In this document: positions 24,270 through 31,714 of the stretch, one piece after another
Layout: each line of letters starts with the position of its first letter
Position numbering within the stretch: position 1 is the stretch's first letter
Assembly: GCA_016195325.1 (NCBI GenBank)
Contig: JACPZX010000023.1
Coordinates: 62,001-126,000, forward strand
Length of the DNA stretch: 64,000 nt
Reading direction: 5' to 3'
Origin: Acidobacteriota bacterium
GTDB lineage: Bacteria > Acidobacteriota > Polarisedimenticolia > JACPZX01
The notes under the pieces: generated by a model
What the model saw: only the letters and a program-made list of their open reading frames with translations
Databases searched by the model: none
Told to the model about the DNA's origin: nothing
Made by a program: the position numbers and the translations under genes

Positions 24270-24873
24270 GGCGCCTCGCGCCGCCGCGGCCATCCTGGCG
24301 GGCGGGCGCGCCACGCGGATGGGCGGCGTCTCCAAGGCGCTCCTTCCCTTCGAGGGGAGCCTCCTCATCGATCGCCAGCTCCGGGTGCTCGCGCCGATCT
24401 TCGAGGTCATCCTGATCGCCGCCGCGCCGTCGCACGACCCGGCGCCGTTCCTCGCGCGAGGCCTGACCGTCGTCACCGATCGGCACGAAGGGGAGGGGCC
24501 GCTCGCCGGGCTCCACGCGGCGCTCACCGCATCTCCCGCCCCGTGGCTCTTCGCGGTCGCGTGCGACATGCCGTTCCTCGACGCCGATCTCATCGCTTCG
24601 CTCTGGGCGCGCGCCGCGCGGATCGGCGAGGCGGACGCGCTGGTCCCGAAAATCCGCGGGAGGGTCGAGCCGCTCCACGCCTTCTACCGGGCCTCCGCGG
24701 CCGGCGTCGCCGAGGCGTGCCTCCTCGAGGGATCCCGCGCGATGTCCGACCTCCTCTCGCGCGTGAGGGTCCGGTTCGTCGACGAGGGATCGTTCCCGGC
24801 GCTCTCGGCGACCAGGTCGTTCGTGAACCTGAACTCCCCCGGCGACGTGGCGGCGGCGAAGGAGGGTCCATGA
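24247..24873 (+). CDS. mobA: Molybdenum cofactor guanylyltransferase
   Basis: This 208-residue enzyme attaches GMP to molybdopterin to give the MGD cofactor of DMSO-reductase-family enzymes. The nucleotide loop LAGGRATRMGG and KALLPF, and the metal-binding AVACDMPFLDADL, match MobA. It overlaps the Rieske ferredoxin by 23 bp and its stop overlaps the next start (ATGA). No molybdoenzyme is in the window. Confidence 0.88.
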   Translation: MTSPLRPEAPRAAAAILAGGRATRMGGVSKALLPFEGSLLIDRQLRVLAPIFEVILIAAAPSHDPAPFLARGLTVVTDRHEGEGPLAGLHAALTASPAPWLFAVACDMPFLDADLIASLWARAARIGEADALVPKIRGRVEPLHAFYRASAAGVAEACLLEGSRAMSDLLSRVRVRFVDEGSFPALSATRSFVNLNSPGDVAAAKEGP

Positions 24874-25556
24874 GCGTCCGGCCAATCCTCTCGATTGGCG
24901 CCCCCGCGAACGGGTCGGGGAAGACTCTTCTCGCGGCCGGGATCCTCGCGGCGCATCCCGGGGCCTTCTCGGCCGTCAAGTTCACCACCGTGTACCGGGA
25001 CGGGCGGAACTGCCCCCGCACCGAGGTCGAATGCGCGTGCCGGAAGCTGCACGGGCGCTACACGATCCTCTCCGAGAGAGGCGTGATCGAACGGGAGGGG
25101 ACCGACACGGGGCGTCTCACCCGTGCCGGCGCCTCCCGCGTGCTCTGGGCGCTCGCCGTTCCGGGGGCCCACGCGGAGATGTGGCGCCATCTCGACGCGG
25201 AGGTCCTGGCGGGGGGCGAGAGGCTCGTCACCGAGGGGAACCGGATCATCCCCGTGGTCGATCCCGCGCTCGTGGTGATGGTCATCCCCCCGGGCCTCCC
25301 CGAGGAGACGTGGAAGAGCGACACGTGGGATCTCGTCGCCCGCGCAGGGGTGGTCGTCGTGAACGCGCGCGGCGAAGGGGCCGCTCCCTGCGGGCCGCTC
25401 GTGGCGCGCCTCCGCGATCGGACGCGCGCGGCGATCACCGTGCAGGACGTGTCGATCCCCCTTTCGGCCTGGCCCGACGGGACGCTCGCGCGGCTCGCCT
25501 CGCGACTTGTGGACGCGACGGCGTATCCTCCGCCGGTCCGACCCGCAACGAGCTGA
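24870..25556 (+). CDS. MobB-like P-loop NTPase
   Basis: This 228-residue protein has a Walker A GAPANGSGKT at residue 10, a Cys cluster NCPRTEVECAC at about residues 49-59 and a strand ending LVTEGNRII that resembles the LVEG segment of MobB. Coupling to mobA by ATGA supports a role in molybdenum-cofactor maturation. The Cys cluster is not a normal MobB feature and could bind zinc or an Fe-S cluster. The assignment rests mostly on the fold and context. Confidence 0.6.
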   Translation: MSVRPILSIGAPANGSGKTLLAAGILAAHPGAFSAVKFTTVYRDGRNCPRTEVECACRKLHGRYTILSERGVIEREGTDTGRLTRAGASRVLWALAVPGAHAEMWRHLDAEVLAGGERLVTEGNRIIPVVDPALVVMVIPPGLPEETWKSDTWDLVARAGVVVVNARGEGAAPCGPLVARLRDRTRAAITVQDVSIPLSAWPDGTLARLASRLVDATAYPPPVRPATS

Positions 25557-25566
25557 GATCCCGACG

Positions 25567-26067
25567 ATGGCCCGAGCGCTAGAGACCCTCCAGATCATCA
25601 CCTTCCTGTGCGTCGCCGCCGTGGTGACGCTCGGCTACTCCGCCGCCGCGGGGGCGGTTCCCCTCGCGACCCACATCAAGTGGGGGTTCCTCGGGGCGAT
25701 GGTCCCGGCCTTCACGCACTCCATGACGCTCTTCTACCTGATCGGGAGCAGCGGCAACGTGCGGGAGGCGGTGAGGCCGCACGGCTTCAAGGAGTACCTC
25801 CCCGAGATGGCCTCGTTCCACCGCATCCTCTCGCCCTGGCTCACCTTCGCCATCGCGGGCGCGATCGCCTCCGTGATCACCGGAGGAGGGGCGCACACCC
25901 GGATCTGGCCGGTCTGGCTCCACCACTCGACCGCGCTCGCCACGCTCGCCCTCAACGCCGTCGCCATGTGGAAAGGGATCCGCGTCATCGCGGCGAACGT
26001 GAGGCTCCAGACGCGCCTCGATGCCGCCCTGCGCGAGGCGGAGTCTCGCGGCGGCGCGGCCTCGTGA
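25567..26067 (+). CDS. Four-helix membrane protein, possible haem b subunit
   Basis: This 166-residue protein has four hydrophobic helices with His residues near membrane boundaries (THIKWGFLG, FTHSMTLFYLIG, SFHRIL and WLHHSTALATLAL). This pattern is compatible with bis-His haem b. I do not recognise the family. It overlaps the monohaem cytochrome c by GTGA, so the two probably form a membrane redox pair. The ATG at 25567 is 10 bp after the P-loop gene. Confidence 0.6.
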   Translation: MARALETLQIITFLCVAAVVTLGYSAAAGAVPLATHIKWGFLGAMVPAFTHSMTLFYLIGSSGNVREAVRPHGFKEYLPEMASFHRILSPWLTFAIAGAIASVITGGGAHTRIWPVWLHHSTALATLALNAVAMWKGIRVIAANVRLQTRLDAALREAESRGGAAS

Positions 26068-26450
26068 TCCCGCGGAAGAGCTGGCCGCTCGCCGCCGTGG
26101 TCGTGGCGGGGGTGACGGCGCTGGCCCTCTGGGGCAAGAGCCTCTACGACGAGCGCTGGCTCCCTCCCGGCCCCCCGGAGGTCGCGGGGCGCGTGTTGAT
26201 GGAGCGCAAGCGGTGCGTGCGCTGTCACCGGATCTCGGGAACGGGCGGCCAGGCAGGTCCCGACCTCACCGTCGTCGCGCGCCGCCGCAGCCTCGAGTGG
26301 ATGAGGAGCTACCTCGACGAGCCGCGCGCCGTCGATCCCAACGCGCGCATGCCGAAGCCGAATCTGACCGACGAGCAGCGCGAAGCCCTCCTCGCGTACC
26401 TCGAGACGCTCGGCGGCGCAGGCGTCGTCCCGCCGGGCGCCGACAACTAG
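26064..26450 (+). CDS. Membrane-anchored monohaem cytochrome c
   Basis: This 128-residue protein has an N-terminal helix (about residues 7-25) that is a membrane anchor or uncleaved signal. The haem motif is CVRCHRISGTGG, and the distal Met is in NARMPKPNLTDEQ. It is a class-I cytochrome c facing the periplasm. The GTG start overlaps the preceding membrane gene. Its stop overlaps that of the convergent queG by two bases. Confidence 0.88.
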   Translation: MIPRKSWPLAAVVVAGVTALALWGKSLYDERWLPPGPPEVAGRVLMERKRCVRCHRISGTGGQAGPDLTVVARRRSLEWMRSYLDEPRAVDPNARMPKPNLTDEQREALLAYLETLGGAGVVPPGADN

Positions 26451-27490
26451 TCGATCGCGGCGAGAGCCCAGGAGGCGGCCTCGGCCACCGCCGGCTCGGG
26501 GTCCGAAGCGGCCTGTGTCAGGGCCGCGATGGCGTGCGGGTCCGGCGCCGATCGTTCCCCCGCGGCGCGCAGGGCATTGCCCAGGTTGATCGCGGCGTTG
26601 CGCCTCAGCCCATGGTACGTCGCGCGCTTCATCGCGCTCCCGCGAAAGCGCTCGGTGTACTCCGCGAGGCTCATCGAGAGGACGGAGACGAGATCGAGCG
26701 CCGCCTCCGCGTCTTCCTCCGCGGCTCTCCGCGGCGGTGCGACGTCCCGATTCCACGGGCAGGCGGTCTGGCACGCGTCGCAGCCGAAGAGGTGCGCCCC
26801 CGCGGCCTCGCGGTGCTCGCGGGGGAACTCCCCTCGCATCTCGATCGTGTGGTACGAGAGGCAAAGGCGGCTGTCGACGACCTTCGGCTCGACGATCGCC
26901 CCGGTGGGGCACGCCTCGATGCACAGCGAGCACTGGCCGCACTCGTCGAGGGCCGGTGCGTCCGGCGGCAGCTCGAGATCGGTCAGGACCACCGCGAGGA
27001 AGAAGTAGGAGCCGCTCTCCCTGTTGAGCACGAGCGCGTTCTTCCCGATCCACCCGACCCCCGACTGCGCGGCCCAGAGCCGCTCGAGGATCGCCCCGGT
27101 GTCCACGTACTCGGCAGCGCGCGCGTCGTACCGGGTGCGGAGAAACGTCGCGAGATTCGACGCCATCGCGCCGACGCGGAGATGGTAGTCGTTCCCTCTC
27201 GCGTACCGCGCCACCTCTCCCGAAAGCGGATTGGCCGGCGCGTCAGGGCCCGCGTCGTAACGGACCGCCCCGACGAGGATCGATCGCGCGTCGCGGAGAA
27301 GCAGGGAAGGTCTCCGTCGTTCGGCGGCCCCCCGCACGAGATAGTCCATCCCGCCGTGGTGGCCGCGCGCCACCCATTCGTCGAATCGGGCGACCTGCGC
27401 CGGCGGCGTCGCGGCCGAGACGCCCAGGTGGTCGAATCCCAGCTCGCGGGCCCTCTCGGCGATCTCCGCGCGCGCGGCGGCGGGGTTCAG
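26447..27490 (-). CDS. queG: Epoxyqueuosine reductase, probable CTG start
   Basis: The 347-residue enzyme reduces epoxyqueuosine to queuosine in tRNA, using cobalamin and two [4Fe-4S] clusters. Cluster motifs are CGQCSLCIEACPTGAI and FGCDACQTACPWN, with the conserved CLSYHTIE. A HEAT-like C-terminal tail (LRRNAAINLGNAL) is also present. Family homology begins at about RAEIAERARELGFDHLGVS. Between the preceding gene and that point there is no ATG, GTG or TTG. A CTG at 27490 overlaps the upstream stop as CTGA, the same geometry as the many ATGA/GTGA junctions here. Confidence 0.92.
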   Translation of the reverse strand: MNPAAARAEIAERARELGFDHLGVSAATPPAQVARFDEWVARGHHGGMDYLVRGAAERRRPSLLLRDARSILVGAVRYDAGPDAPANPLSGEVARYARGNDYHLRVGAMASNLATFLRTRYDARAAEYVDTGAILERLWAAQSGVGWIGKNALVLNRESGSYFFLAVVLTDLELPPDAPALDECGQCSLCIEACPTGAIVEPKVVDSRLCLSYHTIEMRGEFPREHREAAGAHLFGCDACQTACPWNRDVAPPRRAAEEDAEAALDLVSVLSMSLAEYTERFRGSAMKRATYHGLRRNAAINLGNALRAAGERSAPDPHAIAALTQAASDPEPAVAEAASWALAAID

Positions 27491-27768
27491 AGGCGGGGCT
27501 TGACGTCGTCCGGCAGCCGGACACCGTGAAAATTGATCGCGCGGCGGCGGGTCTGGTCCGAGAGCGTGTCGGCGATCCGTCCCTCGAGATCGATCTCGCC
27601 GCGCTCGAAGGCGCCGAAGTGGAACTCGCAGAAGCCGAGGAGATAGGGGGGATCGAGACAGTAGGCGGCGCCGCCGAACGACGTGATGAACTTGCAATGC
27701 GGGGCCTCGGCGGCGGGGCCGGCCGGAGCCGCCTCGGTGTCCTCGAGCCATGGAGCCTTGAACGCCAT
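27487..27768 (-). CDS. Small Cys/His-rich protein of unknown function
   Basis: This 93-residue protein contains CKFITSFGGAAYC and GFCEFHFGAFERGEI, giving Cys-x11-Cys-x9-Cys-x2-His, a possible metal or Fe-S site. GGAGG lies 4-5 nt before the ATG at 27768. It overlaps queG by CTGA. The aromatic, Cys-containing core suggests a folded protein and not a chance frame. I do not recognise the family. Cotranslation with queG suggests a related redox or tRNA role. Confidence 0.6.
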   Translation of the reverse strand: MAFKAPWLEDTEAAPAGPAAEAPHCKFITSFGGAAYCLDPPYLLGFCEFHFGAFERGEIDLEGRIADTLSDQTRRRAINFHGVRLPDDVKPRL

Positions 27769-27793
27769 GCGTCCTCCGTGTCGTGCGGGCCTC

Positions 27794-27823
27794 GATCTAG
27801 CCTCGCCGGCGCGGCGCCGTCAA
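27794..27823 (-). promoter_or_regulatory. Predicted promoter for the small gene and queG
   Basis: On the minus strand TTGACG (27818-27823), 18 bp, TAGATC (27794-27799), about 25 bp before the ATG at 27768. It overlaps the 3' end of nth. Confidence 0.35.
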
Positions 27824-28486
27824 GGACCTCTTCCCGGAGAGCTCCACTCCCGCCGGGCAGTCGGCAAGGAGCGGGCACTCCGCGCACCGAGGCTTCCGGG
27901 CGTCGCAGATCGCCCGGCCGTGGGTGATCATCCGCGTCCCGAAGGGGATCCACTCCGACGCGGGAACGACCTCCATCAGGTCGCGCTCGATCTTCACCGG
28001 GTCGTCGTGAGCCGTCAGGCCGAGGCGGCGCGAGAGCCGGTGGACGTGCGTGTCGACGACGATCCCGGAGACGATGCCGAACGACTCTCCGAGGACGAGG
28101 TTCGCCGTCTTCCTTCCCACGCCCGGGAGCGCGATCAGCTCCTCCATCGAGGACGGGACCTTCCCGCCGTGATCCCGGACGAGCGCCGCCGCCAACCCCT
28201 GGATCGAGCGCGCCTTGCTCCGGAAGAAGCCGGTCGAGCGGACGGCCTCCTCGATCTCCTCGCGCGCCGCCCCGGCGTAGTCGGCGGCCGTCGGGTACCT
28301 TCGGAAGAGATCCTTCGTGACGAGGTTCACCCGCGCGTCCGTGCACTGCGCCGACAGCACCGTCGCGACGAGGCACTCGAGCGGGTTTCCGAAGTTCAGG
28401 GCGCACCGCGCGTCGGGGTACGCCGCGATCAGGGCGCCGACCACGCGGGCGACGCGCGCCCGCTCCCTGGATGTGGCGCCGCTCAC
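27797..28486 (-). CDS. nth: Endonuclease III
   Basis: The 229-residue glycosylase/AP lyase removes oxidised pyrimidines. The helix-hairpin-helix LPGVGRKTANLVLG holds the catalytic Lys, VDTHVHRLSRRLG the catalytic Asp, and the [4Fe-4S] loop is CDARKPRCAECPLLADC (Cys-x6-7-Cys-x2-Cys-x5-Cys). The GTG start overlaps the polX stop by GTGA. It is in the DUF1015-polX-nth unit, a small DNA repair cluster. Confidence 0.95.
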   Translation of the reverse strand: MSGATSRERARVARVVGALIAAYPDARCALNFGNPLECLVATVLSAQCTDARVNLVTKDLFRRYPTAADYAGAAREEIEEAVRSTGFFRSKARSIQGLAAALVRDHGGKVPSSMEELIALPGVGRKTANLVLGESFGIVSGIVVDTHVHRLSRRLGLTAHDDPVKIERDLMEVVPASEWIPFGTRMITHGRAICDARKPRCAECPLLADCPAGVELSGKRSLTAPRRRG

Positions 28487-30231
28487 GCCCGGCCCCGACG
28501 GCGATCCCGCGCCGCGGCGATCTCCTCCCACGGCCGCGCGTTGAGGATGTCCTCCGCCCGGAGCCATCCCCGGCGCGCGGTGTCGATCCCGTACTCGACG
28601 TCGCCGATCCCCGAGACGTCATGCGCGTCGGGATTGATCGCGACGGGGACGCCGGCGTCGCGCGCCTGGCGAGCGCGGGCGGGCTCGAGATCGAGCCGGT
28701 GCGGGTTGGCGTTGATCTCGATCGCGGCCCCCGAGCGCGCGGCGGCGGCGATCACCGCGTCGAGATCGACCGCGAAGGCCTTGCGTCCGAGAAGGAGCCG
28801 TCCGGTCGGATGGCCGAGGATCGTGAGGAAGGGGTTCTCGACCGCCCGCACGACGCGCCGGGTCATGTCGGCCAGCGGCATCGCGAACCCGCTGTGCACG
28901 GAGCCGATGACGAAGTCGAACGCGCCGAGGACCGCGTCGGGATAGTCGAGCGAGCCATCCGGCAGGATGTCGCTCTCGATGCCGTGGAGGATGCGGGTCG
29001 ACGGGAACTTCGGGCGCAGCGCGTCGATCTCCTCGCGCTGGCGCGCCACGTCGGGCTCCTTCAACCCCCGGGCGTAGGCCGCGGTCCGGCTGTGGTCGGA
29101 GATCCCCACGTAGGCGTACCCGGCCTCCGCGGCGGCGCGGATCATCTCCTCGAGGCTTCCGCGCCCGTCGCTCCACGTGCTGTGGACGTGGAAGATGCCG
29201 CGAAGGTCGCGGCGCTCCACGAGGCGGGGGAGAGCGCCCGACTCGGCCGCCTCGATCTCGCCCGCCCCCTCGCGAATCTCCGGAGGGATGAACGGAAGAT
29301 CGAGCGCGCGGAACAGATCCTCCTCCGTGTCGCAGCGGACGCTCCCCGCGCCTCCCGCGCTCGCGGCGGATCGCGCCAGCCCCGAGGGTGTCAGCGTCAT
29401 GCGGAATCGATCCGAGGAGGCCCGGGCCGCGAGCGCCGTGTTGTGCGCGCGCGAGCCGGTGAAGTAATGCAGGGCGCACGCGAAGGAGGCGTCGCTCACG
29501 ACCCGAAGCCGGACGGCGAAGCCGCCGCCCATCCGGACCGAGGCCTGGTCGCTTCCGGCCTCGACGACCCCCTCGACCCCGGGGGCGGAGGCGAAGGCGG
29601 CCGCGACGGAGCTCGCGTCCGCCGCCGCGGCGACGAGATCGAGGTTGGCGATGACGTCGCACCGCCGCCGCACGCTCCCCGCGATGGCCGCCCGCGAGAC
29701 GCCGGGCAGCGCCTCGACGAGCGCGAGGATCTCCCGGGCGCGGGCCGTCGCCTCGCTGAGGAGGAATCTTCCCTGCTGGCGCCTCAGGAACTCGATCCCC
29801 TCGAGGACCTTCGCCTGCGTCCTCTCGCCGAACCCGGTGAGCGAAGCCAGCCGGTTCTCCCGGCAGGCGTACTCGAGGGCCGCCAGCGAGTCGACGCCGA
29901 GCTGCTCGTGGAGCGCGCGGACCTTCTTCGGGCCGAGCCCGGGGACGCCGAGGACGTCGAGAAGCCCCGAGGGGACCTCGCGCCGCAGCTCGTCGTGGTA
30001 GGGGAGGGCGCCCGTCGTCACGAGCGTGCCGATCTTCTCCTCGAGCGCCTGGCCGATCCCCCTGAGCTTGCCGAGATCGCCGCGGGCCACGAGGGCGGCG
30101 AGGTCCTCGTTCAGCGAGAGGATCGTGCGGGCGGCGTTCGAGAAAGCCCGCGCCTTGAACGGGTTCTCCCCCTTGAGCTCCAGGAGGAGGGCGATCTCGT
30201 CGAGAATCCCGGCGACGCGCGCGCGATCCAA
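28483..30231 (-). CDS. PolX-type protein with intact PHP domain and degenerate polymerase site
   Basis: This 582-residue protein has the bacterial PolX architecture: an 8-kDa-like N-terminal domain with helix-hairpin-helix motifs (LRGIGQALEEKI, VPGLGPKKVRALHEQLG), a polymerase beta-like palm and a C-terminal PHP domain from about residue 330. The PHP motifs are intact: FHVHSTWSDG, ISDHS, HGIESDI, SVHSGF, LGHPTGR and INPDAHD. In the palm, the usual Asp-x-Asp is Asn-Leu-Asp (codon 29644-29646), and the third Asp is Arg (VRLRVV, 29509-29511). Polymerase activity is therefore probably lost while the 3'-5' exonuclease or AP-endonuclease activity is kept. The TTG start fits the family N-terminus. 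Confidence 0.9.
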   Translation of the reverse strand: MDRARVAGILDEIALLLELKGENPFKARAFSNAARTILSLNEDLAALVARGDLGKLRGIGQALEEKIGTLVTTGALPYHDELRREVPSGLLDVLGVPGLGPKKVRALHEQLGVDSLAALEYACRENRLASLTGFGERTQAKVLEGIEFLRRQQGRFLLSEATARAREILALVEALPGVSRAAIAGSVRRRCDVIANLDLVAAAADASSVAAAFASAPGVEGVVEAGSDQASVRMGGGFAVRLRVVSDASFACALHYFTGSRAHNTALAARASSDRFRMTLTPSGLARSAASAGGAGSVRCDTEEDLFRALDLPFIPPEIREGAGEIEAAESGALPRLVERRDLRGIFHVHSTWSDGRGSLEEMIRAAAEAGYAYVGISDHSRTAAYARGLKEPDVARQREEIDALRPKFPSTRILHGIESDILPDGSLDYPDAVLGAFDFVIGSVHSGFAMPLADMTRRVVRAVENPFLTILGHPTGRLLLGRKAFAVDLDAVIAAAARSGAAIEINANPHRLDLEPARARQARDAGVPVAINPDAHDVSGIGDVEYGIDTARRGWLRAEDILNARPWEEIAAARDRRRGRA

Positions 30232-30242
30232 CGCGAAAGCCT

Positions 30243-31604
30243 TCAGCCGGCGTGTGCGGCCGGGGCGGGCTCTGCGACCTCGTCGACCGGATCGATCGGG
30301 TTCATGACGAGGCCGGTGAGCACCTTCGGGTAGAAGTACGTCGACTTCTGGGGCATCTGCAGCCCGCCGCCCGCGACCGCCATCAGGTGCTCCTTCGCCG
30401 TGGGATTGAGGAGCAGCGCGACCTGGGCCTCGCCGGCGTCGACCCACGCCAGGGCGCGGTCGATGTCGTCGGTGTAGCGCAGAGGTCCCCCCTCCTCGCG
30501 CTGGCGCTCCAGCGAGAGGCCGAGCGACTTCTCGAGGAGGAGGTGATGGAGGACGGAGACGTCGAGGTGGCGGAGCGGCTCGGCGAGCGACTCGAGGTGG
30601 CGCGCGCGATCCAGCGACTCCTTCACGAGCAGGATCTGGAACGCCCCCGGCCCGGTGTAGGCGGCGTAGACGTTGCGCCCGCCGCGGGCCGCCTCGCGAA
30701 GCTTCCGGCGGATCTGATCCGCGCGCGGGTCGAACCCCTCGAAGGAAAACTCCTTCACGTCGAAGAACTCGCGCGACTTCTTGAGGAGGTGCGCCCGGTC
30801 GAGCCCTTCGACGTCCCGCACCGCGCGATGGTACGGGAGAATCGTCACGCCGGCCGAGTCCATGCTCGTGAGGTAGCACATGACGTAATCGTACGATCGC
30901 GTTCCGGGAGCCGATCGATCCTCGGCGCGGAGCTTGTCCCGGAGCGCCCGCGAGGCCTCGTAGCGGTGGTGCCCGTCGGCGATCCACATCGTCCGATCGC
31001 GCAGTCCCTCCGTGATCGACCGGATCATCCCCCGATCGGTGAGGCGCCACAGCTTCGCCTCGGTCCCCGCGTCGTCGACGGCCCAGCGCTCCGGCGGCCG
31101 CTCTCCGAACGCCTCGACCGAGCGCCCGATCGTCCCCTCGGGATCCGAGTAGAGGATGAAGATCTGGCTGAGATGCATGCGCGTCGCGTGGAGCAGCTCG
31201 GTGCGATCCGCCCTGGGGGCGTCCATCGTGCGCTCGTGGGGGAGGATCGTCTTCGAGTCGCCGTCCTCGATCCGGACGCGCGCGACGAGCCCGAACCGCG
31301 TGCGCTCGCCCTGCCCCTTCACGGAGTACCTCTGCGAGACGACGTAGAAGCAGGGCGTCTCGTCCCGGACGAGCACGCCGTCCTTCTGCCATTGAGAGAG
31401 CAGCCGCGCCGCGTTCCGGTACTTGTCGAACTCCCCCTCGGGGCGGGGGAGGATCAGGTGCGCGACGTTGTGGGGATGCCTGCGGCGGTACTCCTCGTCC
31501 TTCTCAGCCGAGATGACGTCGTAGGGCGGGGCGACGACCGGTTTGAGATCCGGCACGCGCAAAGGGCTGTAGAGAAGCCCCCGGAAGGGAATGACGGTGG
31601 CCAT
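30243..31604 (-). CDS. DUF1015 family protein
   Basis: This 453-residue cytoplasmic protein of the DUF1015 family carries the diagnostic N-terminus PFRGLLYSPLRVPDLKPVVAPPYDVIS, seen here in two overlapping parts, and WIADGHHRYEASRAL near residue 210. It is full length for the family. Its biochemical role is unknown; homologues occur next to serine/phosphoglycerate metabolism genes. Its ATG at 31604 is 50 bp downstream of a predicted transcription start. It heads the polX-nth unit with a 12-bp gap. Confidence 0.88.
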   Translation of the reverse strand: MATVIPFRGLLYSPLRVPDLKPVVAPPYDVISAEKDEEYRRRHPHNVAHLILPRPEGEFDKYRNAARLLSQWQKDGVLVRDETPCFYVVSQRYSVKGQGERTRFGLVARVRIEDGDSKTILPHERTMDAPRADRTELLHATRMHLSQIFILYSDPEGTIGRSVEAFGERPPERWAVDDAGTEAKLWRLTDRGMIRSITEGLRDRTMWIADGHHRYEASRALRDKLRAEDRSAPGTRSYDYVMCYLTSMDSAGVTILPYHRAVRDVEGLDRAHLLKKSREFFDVKEFSFEGFDPRADQIRRKLREAARGGRNVYAAYTGPGAFQILLVKESLDRARHLESLAEPLRHLDVSVLHHLLLEKSLGLSLERQREEGGPLRYTDDIDRALAWVDAGEAQVALLLNPTAKEHLMAVAGGGLQMPQKSTYFYPKVLTGLVMNPIDPVDEVAEPAPAAHAG

Positions 31605-31660
31605 GGCCTCGTGTCTCTGGCGTGTGCGTGGAGTGCATGTTCGTCGGGTGAGCCGCGGTG

Positions 31661-31690
31661 ATTCTCGCAGAGGGGGGGCACCTCGGTCAA
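31661..31690 (-). promoter_or_regulatory. Predicted promoter of the DUF1015-polX-nth unit
   Basis: On the minus strand TTGACC (31685-31690), 18 bp, GAGAAT (31661-31666). Confidence 0.5.
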
Positions 31691-31714
31691 GTCACCGGGG
31701 GTCACGGGTGGTGG

